64,000 nucleotides of DNA. Source: an uncultured Treponema sp. Lineage in GTDB: Bacteria > Spirochaetota > Spirochaetia > Treponematales > Treponemataceae. The position numbers were made by a program, and so were the translations under genes. Where the stretch lies: the NCBI GenBank assembly GCA_946186185.1, contig CAMHMJ010000017.1, forward strand, positions 1 through 64,000, in the 5' to 3' direction. Shown piece by piece: positions 15,611 to 23,568 of this stretch. Positions within the stretch are counted from its first letter, which is position 1, and each line of letters opens with the position of its first letter. Under the pieces are notes generated by a model. It saw only the letters and a list, made by a program, of their open reading frames with translations, was not told the origin of the DNA and did not search any database.

Positions 15611-16759
15611 TTACACAAGAGGAACGCAGCCCCAGACTGTGTCTTTCCAGCTCAAAAAATCCTGAATCAGACTCCGGCTTTTTTCTGAAACCTCAAAAAT
15701 CCGCTTTGCCGGTGTGTCTTCTACGACCTCAACAGCCTTTTCTCCGCCTTCAATAACTTTTACCAGCGGGTTAATGTAGCGCATTTTTACTTTCAGATTT
15801 ACGCAGAACGCGTTTTCCAGCGGTATTTCAGTGTGAAGGATTTTTTTCATGCTGCGGAAGGTTTGAAAGAGTCTGGTAAATTCAGCGGAGGCTGTACCAT
15901 CTTTTCCAGCAAACCTTTCGAATCTTTCTATAACTTCCTTTTCAGAGAGTGTAAAACAGTCTTCCTCCGTGATTATTCCCAGAGCAATTGCGCGGTTCGT
16001 GATTTCACCCAAAAGCTGGAGAGTCAGCTTGTTTTCATTCAGCTGAAGGACGTGCCCTGTTTCAAGAAACTTTTCCACATAGATTTCAGCGGCACCGATA
16101 TCCGTAAAGCCCAGCTCTTCCCTTCCTTCCTCATTCGTTAAAACTGCAATTTTCCCGTACACATCTGTGATTTCTTCAAGGCTCCAGCTTCCCTGTAATG
16201 CGGCGCCGCTTGGAAACATGTATTCCAGACGGTCGGCGCTCAGATTCGGGATTTCATTATCGCACACCGGGTACTTATGGTAGTCTTCAACCTGTTCGAT
16301 GGTAAGTCCGTCTGCTTTCAGCAGCCGCAGAAGCGCCGAATCGCCGCGCAAAATTGAAGCGTTGGGACTTTCCGTTATGGTCTGGGTCAGGGCGTCGCCT
16401 TTCCGAAAGTCAGAAACGTGTGAGAATACTGTTGTGGAAACGTCGTGCAGAAGCCCCGCGATGGTCTGAGCCTTGCTGTGGGTAAAGTGCCAGATAATCA
16501 GGGCAACACCGATGCTGTGATCAAGCCGGGTGTACTTAAAACGGTTCCAGTAAAGTGTGGTCCAGTCGGTTCCGCACAAAAGCCCGATGCCGTTAAGGCG
16601 CTGCAAGAGAGGAAGAGAAATGTATTTATGCAAAAAAGGCGGAAAATCTTCCGCCGGGCACAGTATTTTGTGGTAGGACGGAATATCGAACTCCCTGCTT
16701 TTATCCCGGGGATATTCAAGGAGCATCGTATTCCAGTCGAATTTGTTGTAGTAGTTCAT
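15611..16759 (-). CDS. HD-domain phosphohydrolase
   Basis: A 382-residue protein with an HD metal-binding site near the N-terminus: RLDHSIGVALIIWHF (about 77-91), then GLLHDVSTTVFSHVSD (about 102-117), giving the H...HD...D pattern of the HD superfamily and resembling dGTPase/SAMHD1-like members more than RelA-type ones. Substrates in this family are nucleotides or related phosphoesters; the one here is unknown. The start has no ribosome-binding site but lies 5 nt behind TATAAA with a matching -35, so the mRNA may be leaderless. Confidence 0.75.
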   Translation of the reverse strand: MNYYNKFDWNTMLLEYPRDKSREFDIPSYHKILCPAEDFPPFLHKYISLPLLQRLNGIGLLCGTDWTTLYWNRFKYTRLDHSIGVALIIWHFTHSKAQTIAGLLHDVSTTVFSHVSDFRKGDALTQTITESPNASILRGDSALLRLLKADGLTIEQVEDYHKYPVCDNEIPNLSADRLEYMFPSGAALQGSWSLEEITDVYGKIAVLTNEEGREELGFTDIGAAEIYVEKFLETGHVLQLNENKLTLQLLGEITNRAIALGIITEEDCFTLSEKEVIERFERFAGKDGTASAEFTRLFQTFRSMKKILHTEIPLENAFCVNLKVKMRYINPLVKVIEGGEKAVEVVEDTPAKRIFEVSEKSRSLIQDFLSWKDTVWGCVPLV

Positions 16760-16764
16760 TCAGG

Positions 16765-16793
16765 TTTATAATTGTTTGAATGTAGATTTTGAA
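16765..16793 (-). promoter_or_regulatory. Leaderless-type promoter of the HD gene
   Basis: TTCAAA (16793-16788), 17 bp, TATAAA (16770-16765), then 5 nt to the ATG at 16759. No ribosome-binding site. Confidence 0.6.
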
Positions 16794-16822
16794 TTACTGT
16801 TTTTAAACTCTGCATTCAATCG

Positions 16823-17707
16823 TTATTTCTTTACGTTTACATCCAGCTTGTTGTACGGGATTTCGAGGCCGCTTTCCTGGAATGCTTTTACGATTTTGAT
16901 GTAGATGTCGTTTTTGGTCTGGGCAAGGTCGCTTGGCTTAATCCAGACAGCAAGCTTTAAGGAAAGACCGCTTTCTTCAAGACCGTCGTACCATACCTTT
17001 GGTGCCGGATCCTTTAATACTGTAGAGCAGGTTTCCGGAATCTTTGAAAGAACTTCAAGAGCTTTTTCGTGGTCTGCTTCGTATGCAACTGAAACTTCAA
17101 AGGTAAAGCGTCGTGTATTAAAGAAGCTGTTGTTCTGGAAATTCGAATTGATAATCGTTGAGTTCGGGATACGAATCATCTGGCCGTCAAGGTTGTGGAT
17201 TTTTACCGAAAGAAGCCCGATTTCATCAACTGTTCCCGAAATTCCGCCTACGATGATAAAGTCGCCGACTTTCATTGTTTTTTCGCCAAGAACGAAAATT
17301 CCGCTGATAAGGTTACTAACCGAGGTTTGAGCCGCAAAACCGATTGCAACTCCGGCAATTCCCGCTGCTCCCCAGATTGCGCTTAACTTCACGCCAAAAA
17401 GGCTCAAAATGTACATTGCAACCAGAAAGTAGAAAAGGTACGAAACCATTTTCGAAACGATATTTCTGTAGTGGGTCTGCATTTTAGCTTCCGGAATGCG
17501 CTTGATTCCACGGCTGATCAGCTTAAAAACAACCCAGATTACAAAAATAATAAGAACGGCGCCGATAAGCCTAAAAAGATTTTCCCAGGTGCAGAGCGCC
17601 TTCAGAAACTGTATAAAGCTTTCAGTGAATTTTCCTACGGTGTCGTTAGCCGCATGAGCCGCCGCTTCCGTAACCGAATGAAGTGTATCGTTAGTAACTT
17701 CGTCCAT
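16823..17707 (-). CDS. mscS: Small-conductance mechanosensitive channel
   Basis: A 294-residue MscS family channel that opens under membrane tension and vents solutes on hypo-osmotic shock. Three hydrophobic segments lie at about 42-65, 85-105 and 110-135. The pore-lining helix GAAGIAGVAIGFAAQTSVSNLISG has the Ala/Gly packing pattern of TM3, followed by the beta domain (VGDFIIVGGISGTVDEIG) and the alpha/beta cage. The ribosome-binding site (AGGAG at 17725-17721) is 13 nt from the ATG across a poly-A tract. A hairpin shared with the trkH leader sits just before it. Confidence 0.94.
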   Translation of the reverse strand: MDEVTNDTLHSVTEAAAHAANDTVGKFTESFIQFLKALCTWENLFRLIGAVLIIFVIWVVFKLISRGIKRIPEAKMQTHYRNIVSKMVSYLFYFLVAMYILSLFGVKLSAIWGAAGIAGVAIGFAAQTSVSNLISGIFVLGEKTMKVGDFIIVGGISGTVDEIGLLSVKIHNLDGQMIRIPNSTIINSNFQNNSFFNTRRFTFEVSVAYEADHEKALEVLSKIPETCSTVLKDPAPKVWYDGLEESGLSLKLAVWIKPSDLAQTKNDIYIKIVKAFQESGLEIPYNKLDVNVKK

Positions 17708-17720
17708 TTTTTTTCTTTTT

Positions 17721-17755
17721 CTCCTAAGAGGAAACAGCTGTGCTGTTTCCCTGAT
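17721..17755 (-). promoter_or_regulatory. Leader hairpin upstream of mscS, shared with trkH
   Basis: In mRNA sense, GGAAACAG pairs with CTGTTTCC around the loop CACAG (17750-17730), followed by TCTT and AGGAG. Compared with trkH (GAAGCAG/CTGCTTC), the G-C pair next to CAG is A-U here on both arms, a compensatory change. Confidence 0.65.
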
Positions 17756-17770
17756 TGATTGGAAGCCGTT

Positions 17771-17794
17771 AAAAAAAATGCGAAAGCATTTTTT
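17771..17794 (-). terminator. Terminator of nth
   Basis: AAAAATGC and GCATTTTT form a stem around a 4-nt loop with T-runs on both strands. It lies about 33 bp after the nth stop, just upstream of the mscS leader. Confidence 0.7.
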
Positions 17795-17826
17795 AGGCTG
17801 TCCTTGTTTATATCTCTATTCTATAA

Positions 17827-18459
17827 CTATTCGTTGTGTTTGCAAATATCACTGATGATACATTTTTCGCAGGCCGGGTTTCTTGCGGTGCAGACATAGC
17901 GGCCGTGGAGAATCAGCCAGTGGTGGGCGTGCTGCATGAATTCAGCCGGGATGCGCTGGCACAGGGATTTTTCCACTTTTTCCGGCGTGTTTCCTTCTGC
18001 CAGTCCGATTTTAGGTGAAATCCGCAAGAGGTGAGTGTCCACCGGCATCGTAGGCTTTCCAAAAACAACATTCAGCACCACATTGGCTGTTTTTCTGCCC
18101 ACTCCCGGAAGGGAAGTCAGTTCTTCCATGGTTCCCGGCACATTTCCGCCAAAATCCGAGCACAGTTTTTTACTCAGTTCCCGAACATTGTGACTTTTGT
18201 TTCTGGTAAGACCTATTGGCCGTATAATTTCAGCGATTTGTTCTTCGGAAAGCTCCGCCATTTTTTCCGGCGTGTCGGCAAGCTTAAAAAGTGTGGAAGT
18301 GACGCCGTTTACGCTTTTGTCGGTGGTCTGAGCGCTCAAAACCACGGCAACCAGCAGCGTAAAAGGCGAATAGTAGTTCAGTTCCGGCTTTGGTTCGGGA
18401 TTTTGCTCCCGAAACCGCCTGAAAACCTCGTTAATTTCTTCTATATTTAAGAGTTGCAT
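17827..18459 (-). CDS. nth: Endonuclease III (DNA glycosylase/AP lyase)
   Basis: A 210-residue base-excision repair enzyme that removes oxidised pyrimidines. The helix-hairpin-helix LPGVGRKTANVVLNVVFG contains the catalytic Lys, and the catalytic Asp lies in MPVDTHLLRI. The [4Fe-4S] cluster ligands C-x6-C-x2-C-x5-C are intact at the C-terminus (CTARNPACEKCIISDIC). The start has neither a clear ribosome-binding site nor a promoter next to it. The long inverted repeat at 18579-18637 lies upstream, between it and metK. Confidence 0.95.
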   Translation of the reverse strand: MQLLNIEEINEVFRRFREQNPEPKPELNYYSPFTLLVAVVLSAQTTDKSVNGVTSTLFKLADTPEKMAELSEEQIAEIIRPIGLTRNKSHNVRELSKKLCSDFGGNVPGTMEELTSLPGVGRKTANVVLNVVFGKPTMPVDTHLLRISPKIGLAEGNTPEKVEKSLCQRIPAEFMQHAHHWLILHGRYVCTARNPACEKCIISDICKHNE

Positions 18460-18578
18460 ATCGATTTGGATTTGGGTGGGAACCTTTCTTCCTACGCCTG
18501 TTCCAGCCCCCGCCAGAGGCTCGGTGCTCCACTTTGCTTCAGAAAAAAGCCTGCCGGGCAGTTTTCAACTGTTCTTCC

Positions 18579-18637
18579 CCTGCGACTGAAAAAAGCCATT
18601 AAAAAGAGCGTTCCGCACTGCTCCTTTCAGTCGCAGG
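18579..18637. repeat. 13-bp inverted repeat between metK and nth
   Basis: CCTGCGACTGAAA (18579-18591) and TTTCAGTCGCAGG (18625-18637) are perfectly complementary across a 33-nt loop. There is no T-run after it, so it is more likely a palindromic repeat than a simple terminator. The rest of the 235-bp gap 18460-18694 shows no gene. Confidence 0.6.
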
Positions 18638-18694
18638 CTTCCATAGGCGCCCGCACAGTTTTTCCACCGGACAGGATTCTTCTTCCAACCGCTT

Positions 18695-19903
18695 CTACTG
18701 GCAGAGAGCCTTGAGTTCTTCAGCCTTGTCTGTTTTTTCCCACGGGAAGCCGGTTCGGCCAAAGTGACCGTAGCTTGCAGTCGGGCGGTAAATTGGATTT
18801 TTAAGATCCAGAGTTTTGATGATTCCGGCCGGTGTGCAGTCAAAAATCTTTTTTACCGCCTCTTCAATTTTTGAACGGTCAACCTTTTCAGTTTCGAAGG
18901 TGTCAACATAGATTGAAACCGGGAACGGAACGCCGATTGCGTATGCAAGCTCAACTTCTGCTCTGTCTGCCAGCTTTGCCGCAACGATGTTCTTTGCAAT
19001 GTAGCGTGCCATGTAAGCTGCCGAGCGGTCTACCTTTGAAGGGTCTTTTCCGCTGAAAGCGCCGCCACCGTGTCGTCCCATTCCGCCGTAAGTATCAACG
19101 ATAATTTTTCGTCCTGTAAGACCGGAATCTCCGTCCGGACCGCCGGTTACGAATTTACCTGTCGGGTTAATAAAGAACTTTGTGTCCTTGTCCAGAAGTC
19201 CTGTCGGTTCCAGAACCGGCTTGATAATCTGGTTAATAATCGTGCTCTTGATTTCATCGTAGGAAATGTCCGGGTTGTGCTGGTGGCTCAAAACTACGGT
19301 GTCAATTCGAACCGGCTTGTAGCCCTCGTATTCAACCGTTACCTGGCTCTTTGCATCCGGGCGAAGCCAGCTGATAATTCCGTTCTTTCTGAGTTCAGTT
19401 GCCTTGAGCAAAAGCTGGTGTGAGTAGTAAATCGGAGCCGGCATCAGTTCCGGAGTTTCGTTGCAGGCAAAACCGAACATCATTCCCTGGTCGCCGGCGC
19501 CCTGCTGTCCTTCGTATTCTTTCAGACCGGTTCCAACAACCCCCTGATTGATATCTGCGCTCTGTGCGTGGAGTCTGTTCATAAAAAGACAGTTTGCTCC
19601 GTCCAGACCTACATCGTTTGAGTTGTAGCCGATGTCCAGTGCAACGCTTCGTGCAATTTTTTCAACCTCGTGATTGAAAGCCTTTAAGTCGATATCCTTT
19701 GAAAAACCGATTTCTCCGCCTACAAGCAAAAAGTCCGTGCTTGTAAAAGTTTCGCAGGCAACGTGTGCGTCCTTATCGAGTGAAAGACAGTAGTCAAGAA
19801 CGGCATCAGAAACCTGATCGCAGAGTTTATCCGGGTGTCCTTCACCTACGGATTCAGAAGTAAAAAGATAATGTTTTGGATTTTTAGAAGAGAAAAGCCC
19901 CAT
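18695..19903 (-). CDS. metK: S-adenosylmethionine synthetase
   Basis: The 402-residue MetK makes S-adenosylmethionine from methionine and ATP. Signatures are [20 protein letters not shown] at the N-terminus, the [13 protein letters not shown] motif near 125 and [19 protein letters not shown] (P-loop-like) near 280. Length is typical. The leader contains a SAM-II-like aptamer that ends in the ribosome-binding site (GGAGG), so the product would repress its own translation. The promoter is at 20005-20033. Confidence 0.96.
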   Translation of the reverse strand: MGLFSSKNPKHYLFTSESVGEGHPDKLCDQVSDAVLDYCLSLDKDAHVACETFTSTDFLLVGGEIGFSKDIDLKAFNHEVEKIARSVALDIGYNSNDVGLDGANCLFMNRLHAQSADINQGVVGTGLKEYEGQQGAGDQGMMFGFACNETPELMPAPIYYSHQLLLKATELRKNGIISWLRPDAKSQVTVEYEGYKPVRIDTVVLSHQHNPDISYDEIKSTIINQIIKPVLEPTGLLDKDTKFFINPTGKFVTGGPDGDSGLTGRKIIVDTYGGMGRHGGGAFSGKDPSKVDRSAAYMARYIAKNIVAAKLADRAEVELAYAIGVPFPVSIYVDTFETEKVDRSKIEEAVKKIFDCTPAGIIKTLDLKNPIYRPTASYGHFGRTGFPWEKTDKAEELKALCQ

Positions 19904-19906
19904 ATT

Positions 19907-19970
19907 GGCCTCCTTTTTAGCATTTTAGGGATTGCCCCTGACCGCATGCAATTTGGATAAATCTGCGGCA
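19907..19970 (-). promoter_or_regulatory. SAM-II-like riboswitch in the metK leader
   Basis: In mRNA sense, the P1 stem CCGCA (19968-19964) pairs with TGCGG (19946-19942). The P1 loop holds GATTTATCC and TTGCA, and the 3' tail reads TAAAATGCTAAAAAGG, overlapping the ribosome-binding site GGAGG. GATTT, TTGCA and GCTAAAAAGG are the conserved SAM-II (metA/SAM-alpha) core words. TCC in the loop can pair with GGA in the tail to form the pseudoknot. An extra small hairpin (GGG/CCC, 19927-19938) sits in the connecting strand. Confidence 0.72.
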
Positions 19971-20004
19971 GAATTTTTTTGCGACTGCAATAATTCTTCT
20001 CTCA

Positions 20005-20033
20005 AATATAGTGTTAAATTCAAAAAAACGCAA
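20005..20033 (-). promoter_or_regulatory. metK promoter
   Basis: TTGCGT (20033-20028), 17 bp, TATATT (20010-20005). Transcription would start near 19998, giving a leader of about 95 nt that includes the riboswitch. Confidence 0.7.
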
Positions 20034-20061
20034 GAAAATTCTAAAAATGACAAAAAAGTTC

Positions 20062-20090
20062 TATACAAAAATCTAATGTAGCGTTATAAT
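20062..20090 (+). promoter_or_regulatory. Promoter of the CBM48 gene
   Basis: TATACA (20062-20067), 17 bp, TATAAT (20085-20090), giving a leader of about 60 nt. It is divergent from the metK promoter. Confidence 0.65.
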
Positions 20091-20155
20091 GTTTGCAATA
20101 TTTAGCAAAAAATCTAACTGAATATAATTTATTAAGTGTTAAAGGAGGAGTGTTT

Positions 20156-20542
20156 ATGTCACTCAAGAAAACCTTTTCAAAAGATAAGACAAAATGTAAT
20201 GTTACATTTATAGTTTCTGCTGAAGCCGCTCAGGGTGCCAAAAAAGTAAACATTGCAGGTGATTTTAACAGCTGGAGCAGCACTGATACACCGCTCAAAC
20301 AGGACAAAGACGGTTCTTTCTCTGTAAAACTTGAACTCGACGTTGATAAAGAATACCAGTTCCGCTACCTTTTAGACGGCTACAAATGGGAAAACGACTG
20401 GAAAGCAGACAAATATATTCCAGCTCCTTACTCAAACGCAGACAACTCTGTAGTTGTAACAAAGCTTCCTGCTGAAAAGGCTCCTGCAAAGAAAGCAGCT
20501 GCAACAAAAACAACAACAGCTAAAAAGACAACAAAGAAATAA
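20156..20542 (+). CDS. Glycogen-binding (CBM48/AMPK-like) domain protein
   Basis: A 128-residue cytosolic protein from the ATG at 20156, which follows AAAGGAGGAG; the frame extends upstream without another good start. Residues 12-100 form one carbohydrate-binding module with the family pattern KVNIAGDFNSWSSTDTPLKQ, DGSFSVKLEL and YQFRYLLDGYKWENDW. Such modules bind glycogen or starch and often sit on GH13 enzymes or AMPK beta; this one stands alone. The tail (105-128) is a Lys/Ala/Thr-rich repeat that may bind nucleic acid. A strong terminator follows. Confidence 0.85.
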   Translation: MSLKKTFSKDKTKCNVTFIVSAEAAQGAKKVNIAGDFNSWSSTDTPLKQDKDGSFSVKLELDVDKEYQFRYLLDGYKWENDWKADKYIPAPYSNADNSVVVTKLPAEKAPAKKAAATKTTTAKKTTKK

Positions 20543-20563
20543 GTAATTCTTTCAAAGATACAG

Positions 20564-20593
20564 ACCGGTTCCTTCGCGAACCGGTTTTTTTAT
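20564..20593 (+). terminator. Terminator of the CBM48 gene
   Basis: ACCGGTTC (20564-20571) pairs with GAACCGGT (20578-20585), followed by six T residues. Confidence 0.85.
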
Positions 20594-20616
20594 TTAACCA
20601 GAGTTTTTCCTTCAGT

Positions 20617-20646
20617 CAAAAAAAAACCGCCCTCAGAAAAGGGCGG
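20617..20646 (-). terminator. Terminator of the first beta-barrel gene
   Basis: On the minus strand, CCGCCCT (20646-20640) pairs with AGGGCGG (20633-20627), followed by a run of T residues. Confidence 0.8.
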
Positions 20647-20681
20647 CCACCATTCTTTTTTACTGGATCCTCATTCCAGTT

Positions 20682-21365
20682 TTATTTTCCCAGTTTGATA
20701 ACTGCGTTTACACTAGGTACAAAAAGCAAAGTGAAGTTCTTGTAGCTGTCGTTGTGAACATTGTCTACATTAACTTTGCCTGACTTCAAATCTGTGTCAA
20801 GAGTTGTCTGTCCCCAGAGGAAGCCAACATCACATGAAACACCTACTCCGATGAATCCCAAAAGCAAAAAGTTCAGGTCAGCTTTGATAGCAGGACCCCA
20901 GTTGAATGTCTGGTCTGTAATAACTGCCTTTACACCTGCAAGGCCTTCCTGTTCATATTCTTTTGTGTTGTAGTTCAGGTCAATACCTGCACCAAGATGC
21001 AGCTGTGTTACATCGTTCAGGTTAAAGCTGAGAGCTGGTCCAAGAACAGCGTTGATATTGAATGATTTTGTTGGTGTGAAAGTGTAGTCACCTGCGTCAT
21101 TCTTGCTTACTGTGTGAACTGGCCAGAGAGCCTGAACATCTGTAAACCATCCAAAAGGACCATCACCGAATACGTTGAAAAGGCCAACGTTTAAACCGAT
21201 TTTATCTTCTTCTTCTGTCTGGCTTGCTTCTGTGTCTACAGTAAGATCATCGTTCAATTTTGTTACAATAGAACGTCCATAAGCAAGTCCGCCGGTAAGA
21301 CTAAAAGCTGAAGCGCTTGTAGCTACAAATAAAGCGGCTGTAAGAGCCATAATAATTTTCTTCAT
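20682..21365 (-). CDS. Outer-membrane beta-barrel protein
   Basis: A 227-residue protein with a signal peptide cut after about residue 20 (TSASA-FSLTGG). The remainder alternates hydrophobic and polar residues with aromatic girdles (GWFTDVQALWPVH, LHLGAGIDLNYN, FTLLFVPSVNAVIKLGK), as in small porin/opacity-type barrels. AAGGAGA precedes the ATG. A related protein is encoded at 22714, with the ATPase gene between them. The function is not known. Confidence 0.75.
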   Translation of the reverse strand: MKKIIMALTAALFVATSASAFSLTGGLAYGRSIVTKLNDDLTVDTEASQTEEEDKIGLNVGLFNVFGDGPFGWFTDVQALWPVHTVSKNDAGDYTFTPTKSFNINAVLGPALSFNLNDVTQLHLGAGIDLNYNTKEYEQEGLAGVKAVITDQTFNWGPAIKADLNFLLLGFIGVGVSCDVGFLWGQTTLDTDLKSGKVNVDNVHNDSYKNFTLLFVPSVNAVIKLGK

Positions 21366-21458
21366 AATTTGTTCTCCTTACGAATATAAAATTCTATTAT
21401 ATTTTAATGGTTACATTATAAAATAGCAATAGTAAAAATTTTTGTTATTTTTGGTTTA

Positions 21459-22526
21459 TCAGACATAAAAATTCGCGATTTCTGCAAAGCGTGGAAGAAT
21501 AATTTCTACATACCCGTGCTGCGGTGCCCTTATTATTCCACGGTTCAAAAGCCGTTCCCGATATTTTGAAAAGGTTGAGCTTGTCATATTGAGTTTTTCA
21601 CATATTTCACTGACTTTTTTTTGTTCATCTGTAATTGCAAGAATTACATTTTTGTCCTGAATAGAAAGCCCCTGCCAGATTTTTTTGTATACAAAGTCAT
21701 CCAGAAGCTCATCATATTTTAGAATTATCTGCTCAAGGGGCAGAGATTTGTGGTAATCAAAATACAAAAGTCCAAGCGCCTGAAATGCAAATGCATAGCC
21801 CTTAGTCATTTTTGAAAGTTTTTTTGCTGTTTCGTTATCACACTTGAAGACATTTTGGTATGTCTTTGCTATTTGAAGAAGACTTAAAGGTTCCAGGTTA
21901 ACTTTTGGAGTTCGGAGCAAAAAAGTTAATGCCGGGTCGTTTTGAATGGAGTATATGTTTTCGTAGAGTCCTGTCATCAGAAGAAAAACGGGGTAGTCTT
22001 TCCGCAAAAAAATCTGAAACTCACTGGCAAAATGCTTCATGCTTTCGTCTTTTATAACTTCATCAATGGTTATTAAGACTTTTTTGTTTTTCTTTTGCAG
22101 ATTTTCAAGTATTTGTGAAATTATGCTTACGCTGTCATGGTTTTTATTTTCTCCATTCAAACCAACTCCAAAGCCAGCAACTGAAACATTGAATCCGCCT
22201 TTTAATATATCAGAGATTTTTCTGCAGGAATCTATAAGCCTCATTGCAAAATCATCAATCAAGTTTTGAGTTGAATTCAAGTCTACAATAATCCAGTCCT
22301 TTTCTTCTGCCAGCTGCTTCTCTATTGTTGTCATTAATACAGTTTTTCCACAGCCTCGTATTCCTTCAATTATAAAAGCATGGCTTATTGGATTTTTTGC
22401 ATGAAATGTATTAACAATTTGCTCTGCATATTCATTTCGTGAAATTAATTCATTCGGTGATTTTCCAAAAGACAGAGTGAATGGGTTTTCATTGTTTTCG
22501 GTTATTTTACCTAAAGGCTTTTTCAT
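21459..22526 (-). CDS. AAA/STAND-like ATPase with C-terminal winged helix
   Basis: A 355-residue P-loop protein: Walker A GIRGCGKT near 57, Walker B VLITIDEV near 150, and a sensor-like LLMTGLYENIYSI near 182. The C-terminal 80 residues (SIQDKNVILAITDEQKKVSEICEKL ... YRERLLNRGIIRAPQ) look like a winged helix. Such archaeal-type or orphan ATPases are usually DNA-associated regulators or nucleases' partners; no nuclease domain is seen. The start lies inside a phased array of TTCATAA repeats that the protein may itself bind. It is AT-rich relative to its neighbours. Two related barrel genes flank it. Confidence 0.7.
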   Translation of the reverse strand: MKKPLGKITENNENPFTLSFGKSPNELISRNEYAEQIVNTFHAKNPISHAFIIEGIRGCGKTVLMTTIEKQLAEEKDWIIVDLNSTQNLIDDFAMRLIDSCRKISDILKGGFNVSVAGFGVGLNGENKNHDSVSIISQILENLQKKNKKVLITIDEVIKDESMKHFASEFQIFLRKDYPVFLLMTGLYENIYSIQNDPALTFLLRTPKVNLEPLSLLQIAKTYQNVFKCDNETAKKLSKMTKGYAFAFQALGLLYFDYHKSLPLEQIILKYDELLDDFVYKKIWQGLSIQDKNVILAITDEQKKVSEICEKLNMTSSTFSKYRERLLNRGIIRAPQHGYVEIILPRFAEIANFYV

Positions 22527-22646
22527 ACTTTCATATTATTTCATAAATCTTCATAATTTGCAAATTGTTTCGTAATCTTTCATAATTCTTCATAATTCAA
22601 ATTTTCTTTCATAAATCTTCATAATCTTTCATAATTCTTCATAAAT
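22523..22646. repeat. Phased TTCATAA repeat array at the ATPase gene start
   Basis: About eleven TTCATAN units (most TTCATAA, with one TTCGTAA) lie in 120 bp, mostly 9-11 bp apart and all in the same orientation. TTTCATAATTCTTCATAA recurs three times. The array starts at the ATPase ATG and reaches the terminator of the next gene. It looks like an iteron or cooperative operator. Confidence 0.8.
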
Positions 22647-22667
22647 TGAAAGATATCGTTAAAACAA

Positions 22668-22697
22668 AAAGCCCGCAGATTTGAACCTGCGGGCTTT
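22668..22697 (-). terminator. Terminator of the second beta-barrel gene
   Basis: GCCCGCAG (22671-22678) and CTGCGGGC (22687-22694) form the stem with T-runs on both sides. It lies 17 bp after the barrel gene stop. Confidence 0.85.
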
Positions 22698-22713
22698 ACT
22701 GTGTATTACAAGC

Positions 22714-23394
22714 TTAGAACTTGATTACGAAAGAAATGTCAGGAATGATGAAGAATGTTGAGTTTTCATAGTCAGATGTTTCTTCTTTTGTTACGTCACC
22801 GGTTACAGCTTTCTGCTTTATTTCTTTTCCGCCGGCAATTCCGCTTGTAAGACCAAATTTAATGCCCATGTTGTCAGCGAACATAATATTGAAGTCAGCA
22901 GTTGCAGCCACACCAAAGTTCCACATAGCAGTTGTTGTAGTTGTTTTTGTTAATGCTGTGTCCGGTTCGGTTGTGAATGAGTCAAAAAGAATGTCAAAAC
23001 CAAGGCCAAGCTTAAGGTTCATGTTGTCGGCAATATCAAAGGCAAATGTTGGTCCTAAAAGAAGGTTCATCAAGAAACCGCTGTCAGCATCTTGTTCCGA
23101 AGAGAATGATATTGAATCATTTTTTGCTTCAGCTTTAATTTTTCCAACAGGGAAAAGGAATGCTGAATCAAGCTGAATGCCAATATTGTCCTGAATTGTG
23201 TAGGTCAGGTCAGCCTTAAAACCGATGTTGTTTGTCTGAAGTGTTGTTTTCACATCATTTTTTTCATTCAGGTTAGAAGTAAAACCGTAAGCTCCGCCTA
23301 CAGCAATTTCAAAACCGTTTGACTTGTTGCTTTTTGCAAATGTTGCAGACAGAGCTACTGCTGCAAGAAGTGTAAACGCGATAATTTTTTTCAT
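22714..23394 (-). CDS. Outer-membrane beta-barrel protein, second copy type
   Basis: A 226-residue protein with a signal peptide (cut near ATFA-KSNK) and a barrel-like body: GFEIAVGGAYGF, IGFKADLTYTIQDNIGIQLD, LKLGLGFDILFDSF and a C-terminal FFIIPDISFVIKF ending in Phe, the classic signal for outer-membrane insertion. It has the same length, layout and start (MKKII) as the protein at 20682 and is probably a distant paralogue. AAGGAGAAATATAA precedes the ATG. Function unknown. Confidence 0.75.
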   Translation of the reverse strand: MKKIIAFTLLAAVALSATFAKSNKSNGFEIAVGGAYGFTSNLNEKNDVKTTLQTNNIGFKADLTYTIQDNIGIQLDSAFLFPVGKIKAEAKNDSISFSSEQDADSGFLMNLLLGPTFAFDIADNMNLKLGLGFDILFDSFTTEPDTALTKTTTTTAMWNFGVAATADFNIMFADNMGIKFGLTSGIAGGKEIKQKAVTGDVTKEETSDYENSTFFIIPDISFVIKF

Positions 23395-23568
23395 TTATAT
23401 TTCTCCTTAAAAAATGAAATCAATTTAAGTATTTTCTTTCTTCTATTCAAATCTGTCAAGAAGAATGTAACCCGGAATGTACCACGGCTGGCTCAGTCAT
23501 AATGTAACCTCTGGCTGTTGCAGCGCCCCTAGCAGGGAATGTGAGTGACGCGAGCCGTCGCAGCGGCC

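Noticed and set aside
22523-22646. CRISPR array
   Set aside because: The TTCATAA units are too short, irregular and lack unique spacers; no cas genes are near.
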